Source: CAMLJR01 sp964500675 (GTDB lineage: Bacteria > Pseudomonadota > Gammaproteobacteria > Pseudomonadales > CAMLJR01). Taken from it: a DNA stretch of 64,000 bases. The stretch spans positions 806,001-870,000 of the forward strand of contig CAZCNY010000001.1 in the NCBI GenBank assembly GCA_964500675.1, given 5' to 3'. A model generated the notes under the pieces. The model was not told where the DNA came from, searched no databases, and saw only the letters and a list, made by a program, of their open reading frames with translations. A program made the position numbers and the translations under genes. Below are positions 9,178 through 18,146 of the stretch, piece by piece. Within the stretch, counting starts at the first letter, position 1. Each line of letters opens with the position of its first letter.

Positions 9178-10755
9178 ATGACCACACACCCCGATTTTTT
9201 TCCCGTCAAACGCGCGCTCATCAGCGTGTCGGATAAAACCGGCATCGTCGAATTCGCCAAACAGCTCACCGCACTCGGCATCGAAATTCTTTCGACGGGC
9301 GGCACCTACAAATTACTGAAAGACAATGCCGTTGCCGTCACCGAAGTTTCTGAGTACACGCAATTTCCCGAAATGATGGATGGCCGCGTGAAAACACTGC
9401 ATCCAAAAATTCACGGCGGTGTTTTAGGCCGACGCGGCACCGACGATGCCGTAATGGCAGAGCATGGCATCCAACCGATCGATATGGTGGTCGTGAATTT
9501 ATATCCGTTCGAGCAAACCGTCGCGAAACCGAATTGCTCACTCGACGACGCGATTGAAAATATCGATATCGGCGGCCCGACCATGGTGCGTGCGGCGGCA
9601 AAAAATCATGCATTCGTGAATATTCTTGTCAACACATCCGATTACGCCGCAATTATCGACGAGCTGAAGCAAAACAACGGCGCCACCAGTTACGCCACGC
9701 GTTTCAATCTTGCCATCAAAGCGTACGAGCACACCGCTGCTTACGATGGTGCAATTGCCAATTATTTCGGCCGTCTGGTTCCGGGCGGCAGCGAGCAATT
9801 CCCGCGCACCTTCAATTTGCAATTTCACAAAGCGCAAGAAATGCGTTACGGCGAAAACCCGCATCAGCTTTCTGCGTTCTATGTTGAAAAAGCGCCGAAG
9901 GAAGCGAGCATCTCCACCGCAAAACAACTGCAGGGTAAGGAGCTGTCATACAACAACATCGCCGACACCGATGCCGCGCTCGAATGTGTCAAACAATTCG
10001 AGCAACCCGCGTGCGTGATCGTCAAACACGCGAACCCGTGTGGTGTGGCGATCGCCGATAATATCGGCAAAGCCTACGATCTCGCGTTTGCAACCGACGC
10101 CGAATCGGCCTTCGGCGGTATCATTGCATTCAATCGCGAGCTCGACGCTGCGACAGCGAAGACAATTGTCGATCGCCAATTCGTCGAAGTGATTATTGCG
10201 CCGAGCGTTGCCGCCGACGTGAACGACATCGTTGCGGCGAAGAAAAACGTGCGGCTGCTCGTCTGCGGCGCATTAACTGCACCGCTACGCGCGCTGGATT
10301 ACAAACGCGTCAACGGCGGACTGCTCGTGCAGGATCGCGATCTCGGCATGGTCAGCGCGAGCGATTTAAAAATCGTCACCAAACGTCAACCGACTGAAAC
10401 GGAAATTCGCGACTTATTATTCACATGGAAGGTCGCGAAATTTGTGAAGTCGAATGCGATCGTGTATGGCAAAGATGGCCGCACCGTCGGCATCGGTGCC
10501 GGACAAATGAGCCGCGTCAATTCCGCGCGTATCGCCGCGATTAAAGCCGAACACGCGAAACTTGAAGTCAAAGGCGCCGTGATGGCTTCCGATGCCTTTT
10601 TTCCATTCCGCGACGGCATCGACAACGCCGCAAAAGCCGGCATCAATTGCGTGATTCAACCGGGCGGCTCGATTCGCGATGACGAAGTGATCGCCGCTGC
10701 CGATGAACACGGCATGGCAATGGTGTTCACGGGCATGCGGCACTTTCGTCACTAA
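9178..10755 (+). CDS. purH: bifunctional AICAR formyltransferase / IMP cyclohydrolase
   Basis: A 525-aa enzyme for the last two steps of IMP synthesis. The N-terminal IMP cyclohydrolase domain (about 1-200) includes ALISVSDKTGIVEFAKQL, STGGTYKLL and DGRVKTLHPKIHGG. The C-terminal AICAR formyltransferase domain includes the catalytic KHANPCG with its Lys-His, followed by SAFGGIIAFNRELD and AFFPFRDGID. Length is standard. purD follows after 49 bases, forming the common purHD pair. Confidence 0.97.
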   Translation: MTTHPDFFPVKRALISVSDKTGIVEFAKQLTALGIEILSTGGTYKLLKDNAVAVTEVSEYTQFPEMMDGRVKTLHPKIHGGVLGRRGTDDAVMAEHGIQPIDMVVVNLYPFEQTVAKPNCSLDDAIENIDIGGPTMVRAAAKNHAFVNILVNTSDYAAIIDELKQNNGATSYATRFNLAIKAYEHTAAYDGAIANYFGRLVPGGSEQFPRTFNLQFHKAQEMRYGENPHQLSAFYVEKAPKEASISTAKQLQGKELSYNNIADTDAALECVKQFEQPACVIVKHANPCGVAIADNIGKAYDLAFATDAESAFGGIIAFNRELDAATAKTIVDRQFVEVIIAPSVAADVNDIVAAKKNVRLLVCGALTAPLRALDYKRVNGGLLVQDRDLGMVSASDLKIVTKRQPTETEIRDLLFTWKVAKFVKSNAIVYGKDGRTVGIGAGQMSRVNSARIAAIKAEHAKLEVKGAVMASDAFFPFRDGIDNAAKAGINCVIQPGGSIRDDEVIAAADEHGMAMVFTGMRHFRH

Positions 10756-10804
10756 ATTATGGCGTCATTAATTTTCGATAGCAGACCCAATTCGAGAATA
10801 CACA

Positions 10805-12085
10805 ATGAAAGTTTTGATTATCGGCAGCGGTGGCCGCGAACACGCACTGGCGTGGAAAGTGGCGCAGGCATCGCGCATCGAAAAAGTGTTTGTCGCACCG
10901 GGTAACGCCGGCACCGCACACGAAAATAAAATCGAAAATATCGCGATCGATCCGCTCGATTTTGAAAAATTGATGGCGTTTGTCGACGCAAACAATATCG
11001 CGCTGACGATTGTTGGCCCCGAAGCACCGCTCGTGGCCGGGATCGTCGACGCTTTCGAGCAACGCGGTCTGCGTTGCTTCGGACCGCGCCGTGGCGCCGC
11101 GCAACTCGAAGGCTCGAAAGCGTTCACGAAGGACTTTCTCGCGCGTCACAACATTCCCACTGCCGCCTACAAAAATTTCACCGAGCTCGAGCTCGCACTC
11201 GCCTACATTCGCGAGCGCGGCGCGCCGATCGTCATAAAAGCAGATGGGCTCGCTGCGGGTAAAGGCGTCGTCGTCGCAATGACGCTCAAAGAAGCCGAAG
11301 ATGCCGTGCGCGATATGTTGTCGGGCAATGCCTTTGGCGCGGCGGGCGCACGCGTTGTCGTCGAAGAGTTTCTCGATGGCGAAGAGGCGAGTTTTATCGT
11401 AATGGTCGATGGCGAACACGTATTGCCGATGGCGACGAGCCAGGATCACAAGCGCGTCGGCGATAACGACACCGGCCCTAACACTGGCGGTATGGGGGCG
11501 TATTCGCCCGCACCGGTGGTCACCGCTACCGTATTCAAACGCGCGATGGATGAAGTGATTTATCCGACCGTGCGCGGTATGGCCGCGGAAGGCAATGCAT
11601 ACACGGGCTTTTTGTACGCCGGATTGATGATCATGTCCGACGGCAGTCCGAAAGTGATCGAGTACAACTGCCGCTTCGGCGATCCCGAAACGCAGCCGAT
11701 CATGCTGCGTTTGCAATCCGATCTCGCCGCGCTGTGCGAAGCCGCGCTCGATAAGCAATTGGATAAAATCGAAGCGCAATGGGATCGGCGCGCTGCGCTT
11801 GGCGTCGTGCTCGCGGCAGGCGGCTATCCCGGCGATTATCGCAAGGGCGATATCATTCACGGCTTACCGCAGAACGAAAATGGTGCAGTGAAAGTTTTTC
11901 ACGCCGGCACAAAAATCGAAAATAATCATATCGTCACCAATGGCGGCCGCGTGCTGTGCGTAACCGCACTCGGTGCAACGGTTGCCGAAGCGCAAAAACT
12001 CGCGTACGCGCAAGTCGATCGAATTCATTGGAACGATGGATTTTGCCGGCGCGATATCGGCTATCGCGCCATTGTTAGAGAATAA
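10805..12085 (+). CDS. purD: phosphoribosylamine-glycine ligase (GAR synthetase)
   Basis: A 426-aa ATP-grasp ligase that joins glycine to phosphoribosylamine in de novo purine synthesis. The N-domain starts MKVLIIGSGGREHALAWK, the ATP-grasp domain has IKADGLAAGKGVVVA and FLDGEEAS, and the substrate region has DHKRVGDNDTGPNTGGMGAY and EYNCRFGDPETQ. The next gene, the hybrid sensor kinase, starts 6 bases after the stop, so the two are likely co-transcribed, the same order as purD-retS in Pseudomonas aeruginosa. Confidence 0.97.
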   Translation: MKVLIIGSGGREHALAWKVAQASRIEKVFVAPGNAGTAHENKIENIAIDPLDFEKLMAFVDANNIALTIVGPEAPLVAGIVDAFEQRGLRCFGPRRGAAQLEGSKAFTKDFLARHNIPTAAYKNFTELELALAYIRERGAPIVIKADGLAAGKGVVVAMTLKEAEDAVRDMLSGNAFGAAGARVVVEEFLDGEEASFIVMVDGEHVLPMATSQDHKRVGDNDTGPNTGGMGAYSPAPVVTATVFKRAMDEVIYPTVRGMAAEGNAYTGFLYAGLMIMSDGSPKVIEYNCRFGDPETQPIMLRLQSDLAALCEAALDKQLDKIEAQWDRRAALGVVLAAGGYPGDYRKGDIIHGLPQNENGAVKVFHAGTKIENNHIVTNGGRVLCVTALGATVAEAQKLAYAQVDRIHWNDGFCRRDIGYRAIVRE

Positions 12086-12091
12086 ATTCGT

Positions 12092-14809
12092 ATGCGGCAA
12101 GCGCGGCGCACGCAACAATTAAAGATTTATTGGTTGCCGCTGTTGCTCGCACTATTCAGCATGCCGAGCTTCGCCGCTTCGCTCATAAAACTCACGGCGG
12201 ATTTTACGCGCGCGGATCTGGCCGGTTACGTCGATCTCCTCATCGACTCGTCGCGGCAACTGACCATCGACCAGGTCGCGCGCGAACCGATAGCGGATAA
12301 TTTCGCACCGGCCAATCGCGCAACTTTGCAGCGCGCCGATACGCGCAGCGTATACTGGCTGCGTTTTGGCATCGACAACCCGTTGCGCGACACACGCGTG
12401 CTGGCGCTCAACCTGCGCGTTCCCGACGAGGTTGCCATCGCCGCCTTCACGGCGTCGCTGCAACCATTGCGATTGCAACGCACACCGCTGTTGACGCTGC
12501 TGATTCCGCCGCAATCGAAGCAGCTCTACTATCTGCGCATCGGACCCGGCACCCTAGAAGCATCGCAACTCGAATTGCTCAGCCTTGACCGCTATCTCGC
12601 GACCTATCGCACACACGCATGGCGCAACGGCCTCCTGCAAGGCGTTATGTTATTCATTGTTGCCGCCGCGATTTTTATGGCATTGTTGCGGCGCGACAGC
12701 GCATACGGATGGCTGGCTGGCCACTGTTGCGCGGTGGCATTATTTAATATTGTCTATCGTGCCGATTTCAATCCGCTGCTATTTGCACACGTACCGAGCT
12801 GGCCTTACCGGCACCCGCTACTGCAAACCTGTTTGCTGCTCTCAAGCGCGTGCAGTATTCGCTTCGCGCAATCTCTGCCCATCACCACCGCGCGCAGTGC
12901 GTATGGCAAGCATTCGTTAACGCTACTTTTAATCTGCACGCTTCTTGTATTTTCCGCACTATTCCTGCTGCAACCATTAACCGGCGCGGCATTGGTTCTC
13001 TGTTTATCGACGCTGACGGTAGCGACGACTATCGCCGTCGCGCTCTCCAGCTTTTTATCGTCACACCGTCGCGAATTACTGTTCTATGCATGCGTGCGCG
13101 CGTCGATTCTCATCTTAATCCTCGGCGGCGGATTTGCGTGGGACACCAACAGCAGCATTCGCGCACTGACCGACACGATGCTGCCCATCGCCATGACCTA
13201 TGAAGCGATCGGACTTTTCGCGCTTCTGCTGTGGCGCAGTTTTGATATACAGCACGCTCGCGCACGCAGCGAGCGCGACATCGCCGTGCTCGAAGCCGAG
13301 GCGCGCAGTCGCACCGAAGTCGTCGCCGAAGTTGGGCATCGTGTGCGCACCCCGATCAGCGGCGTACTCGGTATGCTCGATATGTTGCAGGATACGACGC
13401 TATCGGCGACGCAGGTTGACTATCTCAACACGATTCGCCGTGCCGGAAACGAATTGCTCAACGTCGTCGATGAAATCAGCGATGTGAGCCGCCTGCAAGC
13501 GCATGCTGCGCATTTGCAGCAAAATATTTTCGATCCGCACGCGCTCGTGACGGAATGTGTCGATGGTTTTCGCAGCGCGGCGGCCGCGCATCATCTCGAA
13601 TTAATCAGCGATCTTGCACCCGAATTACCGGATTATGTGAGCGGCGATTTGACGCGGCTGCGGCAAATTTTATTGCAACTGTTACACCAGGCCGTGAGCC
13701 AACACGAGCGCGGCGAAATCGTATTGCGCGCGCAGCCACAGCAACAGCGCGATTGGTTGCATTTCGATATCCAGACGCGCGCTGCGATAGCCGCCGTTGC
13801 ACCGAGCGAAATCGATCGCCGCATCAATCCGCCGGGCTCGGCGAATGTGCGCTTCGCCATCGCGCGCCAGCTCATCGAGATGCTCGGCGGCCGCGTGCAG
13901 ATCGACGATTTGGCCGACGGTAATTTGCATGCCTGGTTCGACTTGCTGTTGCCAACCGTCGAGCGCGAAGTGCCTCATGCCATTCGCGATACGACATTGC
14001 TGGGCAAGCGGTTACTCGTCATCGATGACAACACCACATTTTGCGAAGTACTGGAGCGCCAGCTCGGCCACTGGGGCATGATGGTTTACATAGCGCACAG
14101 CGCAAACGAAGGACTGGCACACCTGCGCAATCAAATCACCCTGGGTCAACCCATCGACGTATTACTTGTCGATACCGGCACACCCGAATTACATCAGGGC
14201 GATTGGACACCGCGTTTACGCGACGAGATCGGTCCAACCCCCATCATTATTTTTTTATCGAGCGAACCCGAGCACAGTGGCAACTTACAACTGCACAATA
14301 CACAACGCGTGCTGCTGAAGCCGATCAATCACACCAGCTTGAAAATTGCGCTGATCGAAGCTTTCAAGCAGCGCGAACAGCGGCTATTGCCAGCACCGCG
14401 CGCGCGCAACGAACCGATTCACTGCCTGTTCGCGGAGGACAATCTCATCAATGCCACAGTGCTCGCCAGCCTGCTCGACAAGCTCGGCGTTGTCTATACC
14501 GCGACAAGCAACGGGCAGGAAGCCGTCGACGCCTGCCGCCGCGATCGTTTCGATATCGTGCTGATGGATTGCGATATGCCCGTCATGGACGGCTGGGAAG
14601 CGAGCCGCCGCATTCGCGAAATTTTCGAAAGCCGCGGCATACCATCGATACCGATCATCGCGCTCACCGCCAACACGGTCGAAGAGCTCGGCGAACGCGC
14701 ACGCCAACTCGCGATGGACGCGCACTTGGTCAAACCGGTATTGCTGCAAAGTTTGCGCGAATTGCTCGAGCAATGGACGGGCAAAATCGTGACACCGCCG
14801 AGCCATTGA
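12092..14809 (+). CDS. RetS-like hybrid sensor kinase with eroded ATP-binding domain
   Basis: A 905-aa membrane signalling protein. Order of parts: signal peptide (1-29), periplasmic 7TMR-DISMED2-like sensor (about 30-175), seven transmembrane helices (about 180-382), dimerisation/phosphoacceptor helix with His416 (VGHRVRTPISG), an HATPase-like domain (about 480-620), receiver 1 (about 638-760, phosphoacceptor D694, K743) and receiver 2 (about 776-895, D826 in LMDCDMPVMDG). This layout and the position right after purD match RetS, which inhibits GacS and so switches P. aeruginosa between acute and chronic modes. The ATP-binding boxes are poor: Gln533 where the N-box Asn is expected, no D-x-G-x-G in the G1 region (IQTRAAIAAVAP), and SANVRFAI instead of G-x-G-L-x-I in G2. 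It probably does not autophosphorylate and may act through heterodimers. Orthology is inferred from order and layout only. Confidence 0.85.
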   Translation: MRQARRTQQLKIYWLPLLLALFSMPSFAASLIKLTADFTRADLAGYVDLLIDSSRQLTIDQVAREPIADNFAPANRATLQRADTRSVYWLRFGIDNPLRDTRVLALNLRVPDEVAIAAFTASLQPLRLQRTPLLTLLIPPQSKQLYYLRIGPGTLEASQLELLSLDRYLATYRTHAWRNGLLQGVMLFIVAAAIFMALLRRDSAYGWLAGHCCAVALFNIVYRADFNPLLFAHVPSWPYRHPLLQTCLLLSSACSIRFAQSLPITTARSAYGKHSLTLLLICTLLVFSALFLLQPLTGAALVLCLSTLTVATTIAVALSSFLSSHRRELLFYACVRASILILILGGGFAWDTNSSIRALTDTMLPIAMTYEAIGLFALLLWRSFDIQHARARSERDIAVLEAEARSRTEVVAEVGHRVRTPISGVLGMLDMLQDTTLSATQVDYLNTIRRAGNELLNVVDEISDVSRLQAHAAHLQQNIFDPHALVTECVDGFRSAAAAHHLELISDLAPELPDYVSGDLTRLRQILLQLLHQAVSQHERGEIVLRAQPQQQRDWLHFDIQTRAAIAAVAPSEIDRRINPPGSANVRFAIARQLIEMLGGRVQIDDLADGNLHAWFDLLLPTVEREVPHAIRDTTLLGKRLLVIDDNTTFCEVLERQLGHWGMMVYIAHSANEGLAHLRNQITLGQPIDVLLVDTGTPELHQGDWTPRLRDEIGPTPIIIFLSSEPEHSGNLQLHNTQRVLLKPINHTSLKIALIEAFKQREQRLLPAPRARNEPIHCLFAEDNLINATVLASLLDKLGVVYTATSNGQEAVDACRRDRFDIVLMDCDMPVMDGWEASRRIREIFESRGIPSIPIIALTANTVEELGERARQLAMDAHLVKPVLLQSLRELLEQWTGKIVTPPSH

Positions 14810-14892
14810 CCAAATTGATTTTTAAAATCGCGCCGCTGCGCTATGCTCAGCACCACTCCGGATACAGACGTTTCAAAACCAGCAGGTAACGC

Positions 14893-15537
14893 ATGATGAC
14901 TCGACATATTTCCGCCATCGACCGCGCGCTACTGCAATTCGATCAAGCGCTGCATACGTTAATTCCGGGCAGCGTACACGCCGACCGCCAGACACCCGCA
15001 GCGAATGCTGACACGCCGCCGCTCAGCGCACACGAACAGCAGCACAGCGCGGGCTTGATGCGCATCAACCATACGGGCGAAGTGTGCGCGCAGGCGCTCT
15101 ATCAAGGTCAGGCACTGACGGCGCAAGCGCCGCAGGTGCAGCGCGCGATGACACAAGCCGCGCGCGAAGAGATCGATCATCTCGCGTGGTGCGAACAGCG
15201 TCTGCGCGAACTAAATAGCCGGCCGAGCTTGCTCAATCCGCTTTTTTACGCTGCCTCCTACGCGCTCGGCGCAGTGACGGGAATGCTCGGCGATAAAATC
15301 AGCCTCGGCTTTGTCGCAGCGACTGAGGAGCAAGTATGCGCGCACCTGCGCGAACATTTAACGCGTTTGCCCGACCATGACAACGCCGATCGCGCGGTGC
15401 TCGAACAAATGCTCGTCGACGAAGAAAAGCACGGCACCGTCGCGCTCGAAACTGGCGGCGCGCGATTTCCGCAATGGTTTAAACGCGCGATGACGGGTGT
15501 TTCGCGGGTGATGACAAAATCAACTTACTATGTTTAA
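14893..15537 (+). CDS. coq7: demethoxyubiquinone hydroxylase Coq7/UbiF-type
   Basis: A 214-aa di-iron monooxygenase that hydroxylates demethoxyubiquinol in the penultimate part of ubiquinone synthesis. Iron ligands can be seen in NHTGEVCAQALYQGQ, EEIDHLAWCEQRL, ATEEQVCAHL and DEEKHGTVAL, giving the E-ExxH-E-ExxH set. ATG 14893 and ATG 14896 are both possible starts. The nearby hydrophobic stretch (NPLFYAASYALGAVTGML) fits peripheral membrane binding. It occupies the same position relative to Crp/Vfr and OsmC genes as in Pseudomonas. Confidence 0.95.
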   Translation: MMTRHISAIDRALLQFDQALHTLIPGSVHADRQTPAANADTPPLSAHEQQHSAGLMRINHTGEVCAQALYQGQALTAQAPQVQRAMTQAAREEIDHLAWCEQRLRELNSRPSLLNPLFYAASYALGAVTGMLGDKISLGFVAATEEQVCAHLREHLTRLPDHDNADRAVLEQMLVDEEKHGTVALETGGARFPQWFKRAMTGVSRVMTKSTYYV

Positions 15538-15562
15538 CGCCATTTCAATCTAACAACAAGCC

Positions 15563-15979
15563 TCAGCGGCTAAAACGCAAGCCGCTGATCGGCTGGTGAT
15601 AAATCATCTGCACGGCATTCCCGTCGGGATCGAGACAGTAAAAACTGCGGGCGCCATCGCGATGCGTTTTGGGCGCTTTCAAAATGCGTATGCCGTTGGC
15701 ACTCAAAAACGCATGCCACGCATCGACCTGCTCAGGTGAATCGATAATGAAACCGATGTGATCGAGACGCTGTTGCGCGGGATCGCGCGCGGCGCCGGTA
15801 AAACGGTGGATCGCGAGATTATCATTGCCCGACGTGAGATAAATATTGTCGGGATCGGGATGCCATTCCACGCGCATGCCGAGTAATTCGGTATAGAAAT
15901 GCACAACCTCATCGAAACGCGCGACGAACAGGGCAACATGCCGTAAACCTGCCGTCTGGGCAGGGCGAATTCCGTGCAT
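15563..15979 (-). CDS. VOC / glyoxalase-fold metalloprotein
   Basis: A 138-aa protein of the vicinal-oxygen-chelate superfamily. It has two beta-alpha-beta-beta-beta halves: LRHVALFVARFDEVVHFYTE at the start, then LDHIGFIIDSPEQVDAW, and C-terminal SFYCLDPDGNAVQMIYH with the metal-binding Glu position occupied by Gln/Met. His16-type, His and related ligands are partly visible, but the substrate cannot be told. ATG 15979 is chosen because GAGCGGA precedes it; in-frame ATGs at 16003 and 16030 would overlap or touch osmC upstream. It is co-oriented with osmC and convergent to coq7. Confidence 0.75.
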   Translation of the reverse strand: MHGIRPAQTAGLRHVALFVARFDEVVHFYTELLGMRVEWHPDPDNIYLTSGNDNLAIHRFTGAARDPAQQRLDHIGFIIDSPEQVDAWHAFLSANGIRILKAPKTHRDGARSFYCLDPDGNAVQMIYHQPISGLRFSR

Positions 15980-16010
15980 TGTTCCGCTCACCACTTTTTC
16001 CATTGCGGCA

Positions 16011-16433
16011 TTAGCGCTCAACGATTTCATAGCTGTGGGTAATTTCCACGCCAGCCTTGCCGAGCATAATCGACGCCGAGCAATATTTTTCCGCCGACAA
16101 ATCAACTGCGCGTTTGACGTGCGACTCTTTCAAGCTGCGCCCCGTCACCACAAAATGCATACGTATCTTGGTAAATACCGCCGGCACGGCGTCAGCACGA
16201 TCGGCCTCGAGTTTGACCTCGCAATCGATCACATCCTGGCGCGCTTTCTGGAGAATACCGATCACATCGATCGACGAACAACCGCCGACGCTGATCAACA
16301 GCATCTCCATCGGTCGCATACCGATATTGCGTCCACCGTGATCGAGCGGCCCGTCAAGCACCACCGCGTGGCCGCTGCCGCTTTCGCCGACCAGCGCCGC
16401 ACCATCGATCCATTTCACGCTTGCTTTCAACAT
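16011..16433 (-). CDS. OsmC-family peroxiredoxin-like protein
   Basis: A 140-aa OsmC/Ohr-fold protein. Family members reduce organic hydroperoxides through two conserved cysteines, seen here in ISVGGCSSIDV and SAEKYCSAS. The conserved RPMEMLL segment precedes the first Cys, and the N-terminal strand is MLKASVKWIDGAALVGE. Length fits the YhfA-like branch rather than Ohr, and the same gene lies near vfr and coq7 in pseudomonads. It is transcribed divergently from crp; the ~150-base gap should hold both promoters. Confidence 0.88.
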   Translation of the reverse strand: MLKASVKWIDGAALVGESGSGHAVVLDGPLDHGGRNIGMRPMEMLLISVGGCSSIDVIGILQKARQDVIDCEVKLEADRADAVPAVFTKIRMHFVVTGRSLKESHVKRAVDLSAEKYCSASIMLGKAGVEITHSYEIVER

Positions 16434-16586
16434 TCGTTAAGTCCATCAATAACTTTAAAACCTTGAACAGCTTAACATATAGAGCTTGCCCAACCGCGCA
16501 TTCCTGGTAATTCGCGGTGGCCATACTATCATTGACTCACATTGCCATTGACGCACGCTGCGTTAAGAATTCTGAAGAGGCGCACC

Positions 16587-17222
16587 TTGGTTACAGTCTC
16601 GTTAAAACCCGGCATTAAAAACATCGATGAATTTCTGACCCACTGTCATCGGCGGCGTTATCCCTCGAAGAGCACGATCATCTACGCCGGCGACGCCAGC
16701 GATTCGCTTTATTACATCATCAAAGGTTCGGTGACCGTTTTAATTGAGGACGACGACGGCAAGGAGATGATCGTTGCCTACCTCAACGATGGTGATTTTT
16801 TCGGCGAAATGGGTTTGTTCGATCCCGAGGATTCGCGCAGCGCTTGGGTTCGAGCGAAAACCGAATGCGAAGTCGCAGAAATTTCGTACGCAAAATTCCG
16901 CGAACTCAGCGACAAGCACCCCGAAATTGTCTTTGCGCTCGGCAATCAGCTGGCGCGCCGCTTGCGCCTGACCACGCGCAAAGTCGGCGACCTCGCCTTT
17001 CTCGACGTCACGGGCCGCGTCGCGCGCACGCTGCTCGAACTGTGCAAACAACCCGACGCCATGACGCATCCCGACGGCATGCAAATCAAAATCACGCGGC
17101 AGGAAATCGGGCGCATCGTCGGTTGCTCGCGCGAAATGGTCGGGCGTGTATTAAAAACGCTGGAGGAGCAGGGGCTCGTCCACGTCAAAGGCAAGACGAT
17201 GGTGGTGTTCGGCACACGTTGA
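16587..17222 (+). CDS. crp: Crp/Vfr-type cAMP receptor transcription factor
   Basis: A 211-aa global regulator very close to Pseudomonas Vfr by eye. The cAMP-binding domain (1-~135) has STIIYAGDASDSLYYIIKGS, GEMGLF and RSAWVRAK; the C-helix has LRLTTRKVGDLAFLDVTGRV; and the helix-turn-helix has TRQEIGRIVGCSREMVGRVL, followed by KGKTMVVFGTR at the end. The start is taken as TTG 16587, with AGAGG 6 bases upstream, which gives the family N-terminus; an in-frame TTG at 16542 has no such site. A non-AUG start could keep translation low. It is convergent with trpC across a shared bidirectional terminator. Confidence 0.95.
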   Translation: MVTVSLKPGIKNIDEFLTHCHRRRYPSKSTIIYAGDASDSLYYIIKGSVTVLIEDDDGKEMIVAYLNDGDFFGEMGLFDPEDSRSAWVRAKTECEVAEISYAKFRELSDKHPEIVFALGNQLARRLRLTTRKVGDLAFLDVTGRVARTLLELCKQPDAMTHPDGMQIKITRQEIGRIVGCSREMVGRVLKTLEEQGLVHVKGKTMVVFGTR

Positions 17223-17251
17223 CGCCGCCAGCACATTCTCACAGACACAAA

Positions 17252-17287
17252 AAAACAAAAGGCGCTTTATAAAGCGCCTTTTGTTTT
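17252..17287. terminator. bidirectional intrinsic terminator between crp and trpC
   Basis: A perfect 36-base palindrome: AAAACAAAAGGCGCTTTA followed directly by its complement. GC-rich core and A/T tails on both sides fit termination of crp on the plus strand and trpC on the minus strand. Confidence 0.92.
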
Positions 17288-17303
17288 ATCGCGAAATATT
17301 TAT

Positions 17304-18146
17304 CTATGAGAACAACCGCTGCAACTCCGCGCCCGGATCCGCTGTGCGCATAAATGCCTCGCCTACTAAAAATGCATTGACGCCGTGTTGCCGCATCAAC
17401 GCGACATCTTCGCGCGTATGAATGCCGCTTTCGGTGACGATGATCATGTCGTCGAACAAATCATCGAGCAGATCGATCGTCGTTTGCAGGTTGGTTTCAA
17501 ACGTATGCAAATCGCGATTGTTGATGCCGAGTAGACGATTGCCGAGCGGAATTGCGCGCTCCAGCTCTTCGCGATTATGCACCTCGAGCAGCACATCGAG
17601 CCCCCATTGCAATGCGACATCGTTGAGTTCGTCGAGCTGCGCATCCGACAACGCCGCCACGATCAGCAAAATACAATCGGCACCGAGCGCGCGTGCTTCG
17701 ACGACCTGATAGGGATCGACCGTGAAATCCTTGCGCAATACGGGCAGTTTGCACGCCGCACGCGCCGCCTGCAGATACGCATCGCTGCCCTGAAAAAAAT
17801 CGACATCGGTGAGCACCGATAAACACACTGCGCCACCGCGCTCGTAGCTGCGCGCAATTGCAACAGGATCAAAGTTCGCGCGGATCACACCTTTGCTCGG
17901 CGAGGCTTTTTTGATTTCGGCGATAACGGCGGGCTGACCTTTTTCGACCTGACTCGCAATTGCCTCGACAAAATCGCGCGCGGGCGGCTGCGCACCGGCG
18001 CGCGCCTCCAGCTCGTCGAAACTGGTGTGGCGGCGGCGCTCGGCCACTTCTTCGTGCTTGCGCGCGAGAATTTTCTTCAACACATCGGGCGTATCGTCTG
18101 CCATCGTCCCATTCGTGATGCTGGTCCCGTTGGTGGTACTGGTCAT
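17304..18146 (-). CDS. trpC: indole-3-glycerol phosphate synthase
   Basis: A 280-aa TIM-barrel enzyme closing the indole ring in tryptophan synthesis. Visible motifs: VLKKILARKHEEVAERR at the start of the conserved part, IAEIKKASPSKGVIR (phosphate and catalytic Lys), LSVLTDVDFFQGS, VLRKDFTVDPYQV, GINNRDLHTFE and VTESGI. ATG 18146 overlaps the trpD stop by 4 bases. The first ~15 residues (MTSTTNGTSITNGTMADD) are a low-complexity extension with a repeated TNGT motif; an internal ATG (M in GTMADD) could also serve. It is not fused to trpF. Confidence 0.96.
   Translation of the reverse strand: MTSTTNGTSITNGTMADDTPDVLKKILARKHEEVAERRRHTSFDELEARAGAQPPARDFVEAIASQVEKGQPAVIAEIKKASPSKGVIRANFDPVAIARSYERGGAVCLSVLTDVDFFQGSDAYLQAARAACKLPVLRKDFTVDPYQVVEARALGADCILLIVAALSDAQLDELNDVALQWGLDVLLEVHNREELERAIPLGNRLLGINNRDLHTFETNLQTTIDLLDDLFDDMIIVTESGIHTREDVALMRQHGVNAFLVGEAFMRTADPGAELQRLFS

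Noticed and set aside
10757..11860. Long minus-strand open frame (367 codons) opposite purD
   Set aside because: It is the shadow of the well-supported purD gene; its translation is His/Arg-rich with no motif, as expected from antisense of GC-rich codons.
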